Part shown: one piece after another, positions 54,477-63,884 of the stretch
How positions within the stretch are numbered: the first letter of the stretch is position 1
Layout: every line of letters starts with the position of its first letter
Assembly (NCBI GenBank): GCA_900016875.1
Contig: FCNR01000063.1
Span: 248,001 to 312,000, forward strand
DNA: 64,000 nt
DNA from: Eubacteriaceae bacterium CHKCI004
GTDB taxonomy: Bacteria; Bacillota; Clostridia; Lachnospirales; Lachnospiraceae
Direction: 5' to 3'
Position numbers and translations under genes: made by a program
Notes under the pieces: generated by a model
Seen by the model: only the letters and a program-made list of their open reading frames with translations
Database searches by the model: none
What the model was told of the DNA's origin: nothing

Positions 54477-54526
54477 AGCAGCTCTGTGATATTCAGATAT
54501 TGAGTATCACAGAGCTGCTCTTTTTT
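54477..54526 (+). terminator. Terminator of the acyl-CoA ligase gene
   Basis: AGCAGCTCTGTGATA (54477-54491) pairs with TATCACAGAGCTGCT (54505-54519), followed by C and six T residues. Confidence 0.9.
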
Positions 54527-54584
54527 ATGACAATCCATTTGTTTTATGACAGTCCATGTATCTATGGCAGTCGGTTGATTTATT

Positions 54585-56117
54585 TTATTTCCCAAGGGCG
54601 GTCTTTTGTTCCACTACATTTGTTTTCTTATAGCAGGAGAATACTTCGTCCACAAATGATTCTTCCGGCTTCGGCGTGAGCAGGCTGATAACAGGAACGA
54701 TCACAAGGCCTGCCAGCATGGCGATGGAACCACAGTTGATCGGCGACTGCATAAAGGCAGGAAGGATGGAAGGTATAGCCATATCCACGATCATCAGAAT
54801 ACAGCCAAAAAGGAAGGATACCCAGCAGGCGGCTTTTGTAGTGCGTTTCCAGTAAAGGGAGTAAAGAAACGGCGCCAGGAAGGCACCCGCCAGAGCTCCC
54901 CAGGAGATTCCCATAAGCTGCGCGATAAATGTCACGTTGCTCTTATACTGGATAAGAGCCAGTATGGCCGAGATGGCAATGAAAACCACGATGAGCACCC
55001 GGATGATGAGAACTTGTCTTTCGTCTCTCATTTTCTTAAAGAAAACGTCCCGGATAAAGTCGATGGTCAGCGTGGAGCTTGACGCAATGACAAGAGAGGA
55101 GAGAGTGGACATGGAAGCGGACAGTACGAGGATGACTGTCAGAGCTATCAACGCAGGGCTCAGGTTCTCAAGCATGGTCGGAATGATGGAATCATAGCCG
55201 TTTGCCGCGACGTCAATCTGATCGGAAAACAGACGTCCGAATCCTCCGAGGAAATAGCAGCCGCCGGCAACTACCAGTGCAAAAATGGTGGATATAAAAG
55301 TTCCTTTTTTGATGGAATCCTCATCCCGGATGGCGTAGAACTTCTGCACCATCTGCGGAAGTCCCCAGGTGCCGAGGGAGGTCAGGATCACCACGAACAG
55401 GAGGTTGAGCGGCTCCGGTCCGAAAAAGGATGCGAAGATACCAGGTGTAGTGGAGACACTCTCGTCGGTCACCCGCGCCAGTCCGTCAAGAGCAGCGGTG
55501 AAACCGCCCTTACTGTTGATGACGGCAATAACAATGGCAGCGATGCCCACCAGCATGATGATTCCCTGGATGAAGTCATTGATGGCGGTAGCCATATATC
55601 CGCCGGCAATGACATATATAGCAGTGAGAACAGCCATAATGATAATACAGACGGAGTAATCGATATGGAATGCCATTCCGAAAAGACGCGATAGTCCGTT
55701 GTACAATGAAGCTGTGTAAGGAATCAGGAATACGAAAATAATGGCGGACGCCGCAATTTTTAAGGAAGGGCTGTCGAAGCGCCTGCCAAAAAACTGAGGC
55801 ATGGTCGCGGAGTCAAGATGTTGTGACATCACTCTGGTCCGACGCCCCAGAATCATCCAGGCAAGGAGTGAGCCGATGATGGCGTTGCCGATGCCCGCCC
55901 AGGTGGCGGCGATACCGAAACGCCAGCCAAACTGTCCGGCGTATCCCACAAATACCACGGCAGAAAAATAGGAGGTACCGTAAGCGAAAGCCGTCAGCCA
56001 TGGGCCTACGGAACGACCTCCCAGAACAAATCCGTTGACGTCAGTGGCATGTTTTCTGCAGTAGAATCCGATGCCGATTAAAATAGCAAAATAGATAATC
56101 AAGACGATAAGTTTCAT
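54585..56117 (-). CDS. Sodium:solute symporter family protein
   Basis: A 510-residue protein with thirteen predicted helices of the SSS family: FVLGGRSVGPWLTAFAYGTSYFSAV, GYMATAINDFIQGIIM, SASMSTLSSLVIASSSTLTIDF. It uses the sodium gradient to import an organic solute such as proline, pantothenate or a carboxylate; which one is unknown. The ATG at 56117 follows AAAGGGAG; an earlier in-frame ATG at 56174 has no site. It is convergent with the acyl-CoA ligase, so it might supply its substrate. Confidence 0.9.
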   Translation of the reverse strand: MKLIVLIIYFAILIGIGFYCRKHATDVNGFVLGGRSVGPWLTAFAYGTSYFSAVVFVGYAGQFGWRFGIAATWAGIGNAIIGSLLAWMILGRRTRVMSQHLDSATMPQFFGRRFDSPSLKIAASAIIFVFLIPYTASLYNGLSRLFGMAFHIDYSVCIIIMAVLTAIYVIAGGYMATAINDFIQGIIMLVGIAAIVIAVINSKGGFTAALDGLARVTDESVSTTPGIFASFFGPEPLNLLFVVILTSLGTWGLPQMVQKFYAIRDEDSIKKGTFISTIFALVVAGGCYFLGGFGRLFSDQIDVAANGYDSIIPTMLENLSPALIALTVILVLSASMSTLSSLVIASSSTLTIDFIRDVFFKKMRDERQVLIIRVLIVVFIAISAILALIQYKSNVTFIAQLMGISWGALAGAFLAPFLYSLYWKRTTKAACWVSFLFGCILMIVDMAIPSILPAFMQSPINCGSIAMLAGLVIVPVISLLTPKPEESFVDEVFSCYKKTNVVEQKTALGK

Positions 56118-56376
56118 AATTTCTCCCTTTCTTTTTTCATTTCTTTTTATTTCCGCTGAATGATGCAAGTACAAATGTAGAAGAATTTATGCACTTTGAC
56201 ACTTTAACGGTAAAAACTATAAAAACTTTAACACATGAAATTGAAAAAGTCAACAAAAAGTGCCAAAACCGATTTTTCCCGAGCCTAAAACTGGAAAAAT
56301 ATTTGGAAAAAAGGCATATTGAAGGGGAGAAACTCATAATATAATAAATATCATAAACAATTGCGATAAAATAAAA

Positions 56377-56405
56377 TTGTATTCGGCTGTCTGGAAAAGT
56401 ATAAT
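56377..56405 (+). promoter_or_regulatory. Sigma-A-type promoter of spo0A
   Basis: TTGTAT (56377-56382) and TATAAT (56400-56405) are 17 bases apart, about 39 bases before the start codon. No 0A box (TGTCGAA type) was seen upstream. Confidence 0.6.
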
Positions 56406-56443
56406 GATGGTACAAAGCATTGCAATTTACAGGAGGATGTTAT

Positions 56444-57265
56444 ATGTCAAACATTAATGTAGCAATTGCGGATGATAACGAGAGAATCCGTCATAACCTG
56501 AAGGATCTTGTTTCCAGAGAGCAGGACATGACGATTGTCGGAAGCGCCTCTGACGGCGTGGACGCAGTGTCGATGATCCGCCGGACACACCCGGACGTGG
56601 TGCTTCTGGACATCATTATGCCGAAGATGGACGGGCTCGGGGTACTGGAAGAGATACAGAAGGATAAGGAAATGGAAAAGAAACCGGCGTTTATCGTGCT
56701 GACTGCCATGGAGCAGGAAATGATAACAAAAGAAGCGCTGGAGCTGGGCGCCTGGTATGTGATTTTGAAGCCCTTCGACCAGAACTCTCTCATGAAAAAA
56801 ATACGACAGGTTAAAAACGGGAAAAAAGCAAAGGAAGACGCCGGAAAATTCATTTCCATGGAAAAAGAACAAAAACATACGGATATGGAATACCAGCTTG
56901 AGGTGATTGTGACGAACATTATCCATGAAATTGGAGTTCCTGCTCATATTAAGGGGTATCAGTATCTGCGGGATTCGATTAAGATGGCGGTGACAGATAT
57001 GGATATTTTAAATTCCATTACCAAACAGCTGTATCCGACCATTGCAAAAATGCATAAGACAACTCCTTCAAGGGTGGAAAGAGCCATACGGCATGCCATT
57101 GAAGTGGCGTGGAACCGCGGAAAAATGGACACCATCCACGAGCTGTTTGGCTACACCATTCAGTCGGGGAAAGGCAAGCCGACAAACTCAGAGTTTATCG
57201 CGCTGATTTCCGATAAAATCCGTCTGGAATATAAAAATGCGATAGATTTTAATAAATTACAGTAA
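56444..57265 (+). CDS. spo0A: Stage 0 sporulation protein A
   Basis: A 273-residue master regulator of sporulation. The receiver (1-125) has D10, D11, phosphoacceptor D56 and the expected Thr and Lys (IVLTAM, ILKPF). The C-terminal Spo0A domain (about 155-270) has [33 protein letters not shown], and [19 protein letters not shown], the DNA-recognition region for 0A boxes. AGGAGG precedes the ATG. It is followed after 62 bases, with no terminator, by a second Spo0A-like gene. Confidence 0.96.
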   Translation: MSNINVAIADDNERIRHNLKDLVSREQDMTIVGSASDGVDAVSMIRRTHPDVVLLDIIMPKMDGLGVLEEIQKDKEMEKKPAFIVLTAMEQEMITKEALELGAWYVILKPFDQNSLMKKIRQVKNGKKAKEDAGKFISMEKEQKHTDMEYQLEVIVTNIIHEIGVPAHIKGYQYLRDSIKMAVTDMDILNSITKQLYPTIAKMHKTTPSRVERAIRHAIEVAWNRGKMDTIHELFGYTIQSGKGKPTNSEFIALISDKIRLEYKNAIDFNKLQ

Positions 57266-57327
57266 AAAACAAAGGTATCAGGTAGAACAACAGAGTGGCA
57301 GTACAAAATTTACGGAGGACATTGCAT

Positions 57328-58149
57328 ATGAAAACAATCAATATTTTAGTCGCAGATCATTCAGAGATTTCAAGAAAAGAACTTGGCGATTTTTTTGACA
57401 AGAGAAAAGATATGAACCTTATTGACAGCGTAGATAACGGGCAGGATGCCTGCGCGGCCATAGTAAGCGGTCAGCCGGATATCGTGCTTCTTGATGTGGT
57501 TCTTCCGGTGATGGACGGATTTTCCGTCATAGAGAAGATTAACAGCGATAAAAACGTGTCTCATACGCCGTCGTTTATCATTGTCTCTTCCATAGGCAAT
57601 CAGTCTATGATCGAATGTGCATGCAAACTGGGGGTCGCTTACTACATATTAAAGCCATTCAATCTGGACAATCTGGCACGCAGGATCCTGCAGATCGCAG
57701 CGGCCAGGGAGGAGAGCCTGCGCCAGAAAAAGGTGGAGGAGGAAGCAGGACAAAGAGAAGCAAAAGTACTTTCTGCGGCTGCATATACGGAGAACAGCCT
57801 GGAAGCGGATATCACCAATATCATCCGGGAAATCGGCATTCCTGCCCACATAAAAGGGTACCAGTATATTCGCGAAGCCATTATGATGACGGTCAATGAT
57901 ATCAATCTGCTCAATTATATCACGAAACTGCTGTATCCGACCATTGCCAAAAAATATAAAACAACCTCAAGCAGTGTGGAGAGGGCCATACGCCATGCCA
58001 TTGAGGTGGCGTGGAACCGGGGCAGAATCGACGTGCTGGAAGATCTCTTTGGATATACAGTCAGCGCCGGAAAAGGTAAGCCAACCAACTCAGAGTTTAT
58101 CGCTTTGATTGCGGACAAGCTCCGCCTTGAGTACAGAATGCATGCGTAA
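57328..58149 (+). CDS. Second Spo0A-family response regulator (tandem paralog)
   Basis: This protein also has 273 residues and the same domain order. Phosphoacceptor D56 is kept (IVLLDVVLP) and the C-terminal domain is close to Spo0A ([53 protein letters not shown]). The acidic pair D10-D11 is D10-H11, the Thr after strand 4 is Ser (IIVSSI), and the linker is longer and more charged. It is not a pseudogene. GGAGG is at proper spacing. It probably binds similar DNA but may respond differently to phosphorylation. Confidence 0.93.
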   Translation: MKTINILVADHSEISRKELGDFFDKRKDMNLIDSVDNGQDACAAIVSGQPDIVLLDVVLPVMDGFSVIEKINSDKNVSHTPSFIIVSSIGNQSMIECACKLGVAYYILKPFNLDNLARRILQIAAAREESLRQKKVEEEAGQREAKVLSAAAYTENSLEADITNIIREIGIPAHIKGYQYIREAIMMTVNDINLLNYITKLLYPTIAKKYKTTSSSVERAIRHAIEVAWNRGRIDVLEDLFGYTVSAGKGKPTNSEFIALIADKLRLEYRMHA

Positions 58150-58162
58150 AAATGTAAAAAAT

Positions 58163-58212
58163 CTGCAGTCCGGAATTTTTATTGTATTTCCGGCTGCAGG
58201 TCTTCTTTTTTC
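58163..58212 (+). terminator. Terminator shared by the Spo0A pair and the TetR gene
   Basis: CTGCAG-T-CCGGAA pairs with TTCCGG-CTGCAG, then TCTTCTTTTTT on the plus strand. The stem overlaps the last codons of the convergent TetR gene. Confidence 0.75.
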
Positions 58213-58781
58213 GGAGCACTTTGCAAAACGGACGGCAGAGATACATTTAATATGAGAGAGTAGTATGAAATAGCTTCTTCTTTGCTCACGTTATCCGGCT
58301 CTTTGATCTGTTTCAGCAGTGTACCGGAAAATCCTTCCGTATACAGATTGCAGATAAAATTTTTAAAGTCTTCTTTGATGTGGAGCCCCAGCTCTTCTTC
58401 TTTGCTGTCAATGCAGATCCGGATGATATCGTGAATATCCGGATAAAGAGAACGTTTCATTTCTTCCAGCCCCACAGAATCAAAAATGCAGTTCAGTATA
58501 TAAGAATTATCCGATATATAATCCATGACAAAAGAAAGCGCTTCCCGGTATTCGGAGGGAAGGTCGTACTCTTTTACGATGTTAATGGCATCCTGGGCAA
58601 ACATCCATTTGAGAAGGGCGTAAATATCCTCAAAATGATAGTAGAAGGTCTTCCGGTTGACGTTGCAGTCCCGGATGATCTCGCTGACCGTGATTTTGGA
58701 AAAAGACTTGTGCATCATAAGTTTTTTCAGCGAATCGGCAAGTTTGGTTTTGGTGCGCAGGGAATTTTCCGCGTGAGTCAT
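58179..58781 (-). CDS. TetR/AcrR family regulator
   Basis: A 200-residue regulator with a TetR HTH (LKKLMMHKSFSKITVSEIIRD, VNRKTFYYHFEDIYALL) and a TetR_C_8-type C-terminal region (DYISDNSYILNCIFDSVG) as in the dihydroxyacetone-kinase-operon regulator subgroup. The ATG follows AAGGAGA. It is divergent from the MMPL fusion gene; the 229-base gap between them is AT-rich and probably holds both promoters, so it likely controls the MMPL gene. Confidence 0.85.
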   Translation of the reverse strand: MTHAENSLRTKTKLADSLKKLMMHKSFSKITVSEIIRDCNVNRKTFYYHFEDIYALLKWMFAQDAINIVKEYDLPSEYREALSFVMDYISDNSYILNCIFDSVGLEEMKRSLYPDIHDIIRICIDSKEEELGLHIKEDFKNFICNLYTEGFSGTLLKQIKEPDNVSKEEAISYYSLILNVSLPSVLQSAPKKEDLQPEIQ

Positions 58782-59010
58782 TTCTGCTGTCTCCTTCCGT
58801 ATACAATCTCTGATAACCGAATAAAAATGCTGTTCTATCCGTTATTATACAATGGAAAAAAGAAAAGACAATGGGTAATCCCGGACATTTGACCGTTAAA
58901 TTTTAAAAAATGTAGAATTTTCCTCAGGTGAGTAGAAATTGGCCATGTATTTTTTGAGTAACGTTTTGTATGATGAATCTCGCAATAAGAGGATTGGAGT
59001 GATACGGAAA

Positions 59011-62000
59011 ATGGAAAAGTTCTACAGAGGCGTGCTAAGACATTCGAAACTGGTGATTCTTGTTTTTGGAATCTTGTTTCTGGCGAGTCTGGCATGCCGT
59101 CCCTTTATTCAGGTCAATTATGATATCAATGATTATCTGCCGAAAGACAGTCCTTCTACAAAGGCCATTGATGTGATGGAGCAGGAGTTTGCTGAGGGGA
59201 TACCTAATGCGAGGGTTCTTGTAAAAAATGTATCTTTGACAGAGGCTCTCTCCTATAAGTCCCGCCTGCAGGATGTGGACGGAGTAACAGACGTTACCTG
59301 GCTGGATGACGTCGTATCCATCACGGAACCGCTGGAGACCATGGATGAAAAAACAGTGGAGACCTATTATAAAGACGGAAACGCACTGTTTTCTCTGACC
59401 ATCGCAGAAAACAGCAGGATAGAGGCTGTCAGTGAGATACGGGAAATTATCGGTGACAGCAATGCGGTGACGGGAAGCGCGGTCTCCACGGCGGAAGCGA
59501 CGACCAGCACAGTCAGCGAAGTGCAGAAAATCGTTGTCATCGCAGTGATATTTGTCACGGCAGTGCTGATGCTTACCACTGGTTCCTGGGCAGAGCCCTT
59601 CCTGATTCTGGCCGGTCTCGGAGTCGCCATCGTGATCAATGCGGGAACGAATCTCATCTTTGGAGAGATTTCTTTTGTGACCAATTCCGCGGGAAATATC
59701 CTGCAGCTGGCTGTGTCTCTGGATTATTCAGTATTTCTTCTGCACCGGTTTGAGGAATGCCGGAAAAGGGCGGCAGATGATAAAGAAGCGATGATTGAGG
59801 CGCTGTGTATGTCAACCTCTTCCATATTGTCAAGCGGACTCACGACGGTCATCGGATTTCTTGCCCTTTGTTTCATGCAGTTTCTTCTGGGGCCGGATCT
59901 GGGGCTTGCGCTGGCAAAAGGAGTCGCAATCAGCCTGATCACCGTATTTATTTTTATGCCGGTCGTCTTTCTTCACACCTGTCGGTGGATAGACAGGACG
60001 AAACACAGAGCATTTCTTCCGTCTTTTGCAGGTTTTGGCAGAGCAGTAAAGAAGATAACGGCCCCGATGATAGTGATTTTTGTGATTCTCATCGTACCGT
60101 CCTATCTGGCTTCTTCTTCCAATAGTTTCTATTATGGGGCATCCCACATTTTCGGGGAGGAAACGAAGCTTGGTCAGGATACGGAAGCAATACGGAAGCT
60201 TGCAGGAGATACGGATACTTACGTGCTCCTTGTGCCAAAAGATGATAAAGCAAAGCAGCGGGAGCTGTCGAAGAGCCTGAAGAAAATCGACCGGGTGGAC
60301 AGCATTCTCTCTTATGTGGATACCGTGGGAGCGGAGATTCCGGAAGAATACCTGGATGAGGAGACTCTGTCACAGCTTAACTCGGAAAATTACACCCGGA
60401 TGGTTCTCTCTGTCGATGCCGAGTATGAGGGAGAGGATACATTTGCTCTCGTAAAAGCTATCCGGCAGACTGCCGAAAAATATTATCCGGGCCAGTGGTA
60501 TCTGGCAGGAGAGGGCGTTTCCACCTGTGATCTGATGGAGACTATCACCGAGGATACGGTGAAAGTCAACGCCGTTGCGGTGGGCTCTATTTTTGTGATA
60601 CTGCTGCTGACCATGAAGTCGCTTGTTCTTCCTGTGATTCTGGTACTAAGTATTGAAACGGCTATCTGGATAAATTTATCAGTTCCGTATTTTGCGGGAG
60701 ATACGATTTTTTATATTGCTTATCTGATCATCAGTTCCATTCAGCTGGGCGCAACGGTAGATTATGCGATTTTGATGACAGACAGGTACCGGGAATACAG
60801 GGCGGATTGTGGAAAAGCGGATGCGCTGGTAAAGACCATATCTTCTGTCACCGTCTCGATTCTCACCTCGGGCAGTGTGCTGACGGTAGTCGGTTTTTTA
60901 ATGGGTATCATATCCACCCACGGTCTGCTCTCGCAGCTTGGATACTTTCTTGGAAAGGGAACCTTGTGCTCGCTGGCGATCGTGTTCTTTGTGCTGCCGG
61001 GTCTTTTATATGTGCTGGACGGAACCTTTATCAAAGTGAAGGAGAAAGAAGGAAAAAGAAAAATGAGAAAAATGAAAAAACGGCTGGCAGGATTCCTTGC
61101 GGTTGCTCTTGTGGTCACTCAGACCGCGCCTGTCCGGGCTGCGGAAGCTGCTGATAATAAAAAGGCTTCAGACGGGAAAGAAGAAGTGATCTATGTGATG
61201 ACGGACGCCCAGGGGGGAATCCGTAATGTGAATGTAGTCAATACATTTCCGGGCGGCAGCGTGACCGATTACGGAGAGTATTCCTCGGTGAAAATGCTGA
61301 CTACTTCTGACGTTATACGTCAGGAAGGAGACACAGTGAGTTTCACATCCGATGCGGAGAAAGTATATTATCAGGGAACCATGGAAAATGCAGAAATTCC
61401 CTGGAAGATTTCTCTTACCTATAAACTGGATGGCCGCCCGGTAACAGCCAAAGAACTGGCAGGAAAAGACGGTGAACTGGAAATTCATTTTGTCGTCGCG
61501 GAAAATGAAAACTGTGAGGGGAATTTTTATGAAGATTATGCTCTGCAGGCATCGGTCACACTAGATACGGATCTTTGTGAGAATATTACTGCAGCTGACG
61601 CGACGGCTGCCAATGTGGGATCTGATAAACAACTCACGTACACCATACTGCCGGGACAGGGACTTGACACCACTATTCAGGCGGATGTGAAAGATTTTGA
61701 GATGGATGCGGTTTCCATCAACGGAATCCGCCTCAATCTGTCCGTGGATGTGGATGATGAGGAACTGATGGACCGGGTAAATGAATTGATGGATGCCACA
61801 AAGCTGCTTCATTCCGGCGCGGAGGCTGTATATGACGGCAGCGATGCGCTGGAAGATGGAGGGGCGTCACTAAACAGCGGAGCAAAGACTATGCGCACAG
61901 GCATTAACGAGCTGGACTCCGGTATATCTTCTCTGGAGAAGGGTGTGAGCAGCATGCAGGATGCGTTAAAAACGTTAAACAGCAAGTCCTCCTCGCTGAC

Positions 62001-63051
62001 GAAGGGTTCCGGGGAAGTGCTGGATGCTCTGACAACTATGCAGAGCAATCTTTCCGCTGTGAAAATGTCCACAGAGGAGCTGAAAACATTAAAACAGAGC
62101 TCAAAAGATATCAGGGATGCTCTGGACAGCCTTTCTGCAGGTGCGGCCGATCTGGAGAAAAATCTGGGTTATACGCAGTTTAAGGCGTTGATGGAGAAAA
62201 ACGGCGTGAATCTTGACAGTCTGCAGTCAGGAAACGAATCGGCACAGAGTGACTTCAGCACATTGCTTTCCTCGGTGGAATCAACCGTCGAAAAGCTGAA
62301 AAAGACGGAGGGAATGGAAGAAGAAGCAGCGGCGCTGGAAAAACAGCTGGAGGGGCTGCAGTCATATGAGAAACTTTTTGCTGGAAACACCGGAGCTATC
62401 GCGGGGATGAAAGAATATCTGGACAGTGTGGAAGGAGGAGCAGATTCTTTGAATGAAGGTCTGTCAGAGTTGTCAGCCAGTTATTCGGATTTTCATACGG
62501 GAATATCCGGTCTGACAGATACTCTGCTTACATTATCGGGAAAACTGACAACATTATCCGACGGTGTTGATACGCTGGTTAAAAATTATAAAAAGCTTGA
62601 CAGCGGGATCAATGAGTATACAGATGGTGTGGCAGCTATTGTTAAGAGTTATAAACAAGTGGTGAGCGGTGTTTCTTCTCTGGCAAAAGGGAGCAAAAAG
62701 CTTTTGAAAGGTTCCAGGAATCTGGAAAACGGGACAGAGGAGTTTTATGAGAATCTTTCCGTGCTCTGTGACGGCGCGCTGGAACTCTCTGACGGAACTG
62801 GAGAATTGCAGGAAGAAACCGGAACTATGGATAAAGAAGTGCAGGACAGAATAGATACAATTCTAGCTTCTCTGGAAGGAAAAGATACAAAGACAGTCTC
62901 TTTTGTGTCACCAAAAAATAAAAATGTAAAGTCTGTGCAGTTCGTTATCAAAACCGCAGCAGTTGAAAAGAAAACAAAAGAAACTGTGGAAAAAGATACG
63001 GAGACGCAGGAAGGATTTATTGATAAATTCATAGATTTATTTCGTCCATAA
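59011..63051 (+). CDS. MMPL/RND-type transporter fused to a YhgE/Pip-like exported region
   Basis: A 1346-residue protein. Residues 1-680 are an MMPL/RND exporter with an N-terminal helix, an extracellular loop (VNYDINDYLPKDSPS), two sets of transmembrane helices and DYSVFLLHRFEE and DYAILMTDRYREY, characteristic of MMPL helix 4. Residues 685-715 look like a signal peptide (MRKMKKRLAGFLAVAL, VRAAEA). The remainder is an exported region with repeated Leu/Gly-spaced coiled-coil segments (LEDGGASLNSGAKTM, GSKKLLKGSRNLENG) like YhgE/Pip proteins. The start at 59011 (MEKFYRGVLR) has GGAGTG upstream. The substrate is unknown. Confidence 0.8.
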   Translation: MEKFYRGVLRHSKLVILVFGILFLASLACRPFIQVNYDINDYLPKDSPSTKAIDVMEQEFAEGIPNARVLVKNVSLTEALSYKSRLQDVDGVTDVTWLDDVVSITEPLETMDEKTVETYYKDGNALFSLTIAENSRIEAVSEIREIIGDSNAVTGSAVSTAEATTSTVSEVQKIVVIAVIFVTAVLMLTTGSWAEPFLILAGLGVAIVINAGTNLIFGEISFVTNSAGNILQLAVSLDYSVFLLHRFEECRKRAADDKEAMIEALCMSTSSILSSGLTTVIGFLALCFMQFLLGPDLGLALAKGVAISLITVFIFMPVVFLHTCRWIDRTKHRAFLPSFAGFGRAVKKITAPMIVIFVILIVPSYLASSSNSFYYGASHIFGEETKLGQDTEAIRKLAGDTDTYVLLVPKDDKAKQRELSKSLKKIDRVDSILSYVDTVGAEIPEEYLDEETLSQLNSENYTRMVLSVDAEYEGEDTFALVKAIRQTAEKYYPGQWYLAGEGVSTCDLMETITEDTVKVNAVAVGSIFVILLLTMKSLVLPVILVLSIETAIWINLSVPYFAGDTIFYIAYLIISSIQLGATVDYAILMTDRYREYRADCGKADALVKTISSVTVSILTSGSVLTVVGFLMGIISTHGLLSQLGYFLGKGTLCSLAIVFFVLPGLLYVLDGTFIKVKEKEGKRKMRKMKKRLAGFLAVALVVTQTAPVRAAEAADNKKASDGKEEVIYVMTDAQGGIRNVNVVNTFPGGSVTDYGEYSSVKMLTTSDVIRQEGDTVSFTSDAEKVYYQGTMENAEIPWKISLTYKLDGRPVTAKELAGKDGELEIHFVVAENENCEGNFYEDYALQASVTLDTDLCENITAADATAANVGSDKQLTYTILPGQGLDTTIQADVKDFEMDAVSINGIRLNLSVDVDDEELMDRVNELMDATKLLHSGAEAVYDGSDALEDGGASLNSGAKTMRTGINELDSGISSLEKGVSSMQDALKTLNSKSSSLTKGSGEVLDALTTMQSNLSAVKMSTEELKTLKQSSKDIRDALDSLSAGAADLEKNLGYTQFKALMEKNGVNLDSLQSGNESAQSDFSTLLSSVESTVEKLKKTEGMEEEAAALEKQLEGLQSYEKLFAGNTGAIAGMKEYLDSVEGGADSLNEGLSELSASYSDFHTGISGLTDTLLTLSGKLTTLSDGVDTLVKNYKKLDSGINEYTDGVAAIVKSYKQVVSGVSSLAKGSKKLLKGSRNLENGTEEFYENLSVLCDGALELSDGTGELQEETGTMDKEVQDRIDTILASLEGKDTKTVSFVSPKNKNVKSVQFVIKTAAVEKKTKETVEKDTETQEGFIDKFIDLFRP
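61039..61065 (+). promoter_or_regulatory. Possible internal ribosome binding site and start in the MMPL fusion
   Basis: AAGGAG (61039-61044) and a second GAAGGA lie shortly before the in-frame ATG at 61063, which is directly followed by a complete signal peptide. The exported half could therefore also be made as a separate secreted protein of about 660 residues. Confidence 0.5.
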
Positions 63052-63072
63052 AAGGTCGGACGTTTTCTCTGT

Positions 63073-63125
63073 AAAGGCGGAGAATGAAAGAAATTCTTAA
63101 GAAAGCATTGAAACCTCCGCCTTTC
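63073..63125 (+). terminator. Terminator of the MMPL fusion gene
   Basis: AAAGGCGGAG (63073-63082) pairs with CTCCGCCTTT (63115-63124) around a loop of 32 bases. Confidence 0.65.
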
Positions 63126-63142
63126 TGTGATAAAATGGCAGA

Positions 63143-63210
63143 ACATGAGAGAGTAGTCGGCACAGATTGTGTGATGAGGTCAACATACTGGAGTAATCCT
63201 GGTCTCATCT
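63143..63210 (+). ncRNA. Probable yybP-ykoY manganese riboswitch aptamer
   Basis: An outer stem ATGAGA (63145-63150) / TCTCAT (63203-63208) encloses GAGTAGTC, corresponding to the conserved GGGAGTAG loop, and GTCAACATACT (63179-63189), the second conserved yybP-ykoY loop. The arrangement and position before a manganese exporter support the call. In this class Mn2+ binding promotes expression of export genes. Confidence 0.8.
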
Positions 63211-63219
63211 TAAATGGCG

Positions 63220-63256
63220 AGACTTATCTGCAGATACAGGTGGGTCTTGTTTTTTT
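63220..63256 (+). terminator. Expression-platform terminator of the Mn2+ riboswitch
   Basis: AGACTTATCTG (63220-63230) pairs with CAGGTGGGTCT (63237-63247), using several G-U pairs, and TGTTTTTTT follows. It is about 70 bases before mntP, so formation would stop transcription until the aptamer prevents it. Confidence 0.75.
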
Positions 63257-63323
63257 GTGCAAATGCACGGTCGCTGCCCTGCCTTTTCTGCGCAGTAAAC
63301 CACAGAAAAAGGAGTAAAAAGAG

Positions 63324-63884
63324 ATGAGTATTATTGAGTTGTTTATCATTGCAGTGGGACTTTCTATGGACGCCTTTGCGGTGTCTGTCTGTAAGGGGCT
63401 GTCTGTGCCCCGGGCAAAAAAAAGCCATCTTATCATCACAGGTTTATATTTCGGCGGATTTCAGGCGCTGATGCCTCTTATCGGGTATCTGCTGGGCGTC
63501 AATTTCCGACATATGATCACCAGCGTGGATCACTGGATCGCATTTATTCTGCTGGCGCTCATCGGCATTAACATGATCCGGGAGGCAAGAGAAGAGTCGG
63601 AAGAGCTTGACGCATCCTTTTCCGTGAAGGCGATGCTGCCGCTGGCCATTGCCACCAGCATTGACGCGCTGGCTGTCGGAATTACTTTTGCGTTTCTCCA
63701 TGTACAGATCGTACCTGCCATTACCTTTATCGGTGTGACTACATTTATACTGTCCGTGATCGGCGTGAAGATCGGTAATCTTTTTGGTGCAAAATATAAG
63801 TCATACGCAGAAATCGCCGGAGGAATCGTACTTATTTTACTTGGAACGAAAATTTTATTAGAACATTTGGAAATTTTAGTGTAG
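63324..63884 (+). CDS. mntP: Manganese efflux pump MntP
   Basis: A 186-residue, six-helix protein of the MntP (YebN) family: [19 protein letters not shown] at the N-terminus and the repeated [18 protein letters not shown], each with the metal-binding Asp. It exports Mn2+. AAGGAG precedes the ATG. The upstream riboswitch and terminator suggest induction by excess manganese. The frame is complete; 116 bases of sequence with no visible gene follow to the window end. Confidence 0.92.
   Translation: MSIIELFIIAVGLSMDAFAVSVCKGLSVPRAKKSHLIITGLYFGGFQALMPLIGYLLGVNFRHMITSVDHWIAFILLALIGINMIREAREESEELDASFSVKAMLPLAIATSIDALAVGITFAFLHVQIVPAITFIGVTTFILSVIGVKIGNLFGAKYKSYAEIAGGIVLILLGTKILLEHLEILV

Noticed and set aside
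56118-56443. 0A boxes upstream of the spo0A genes
   Set aside because: No TGTCGAA-type site was found in the leader; similar strings elsewhere in the window lie inside coding sequence.
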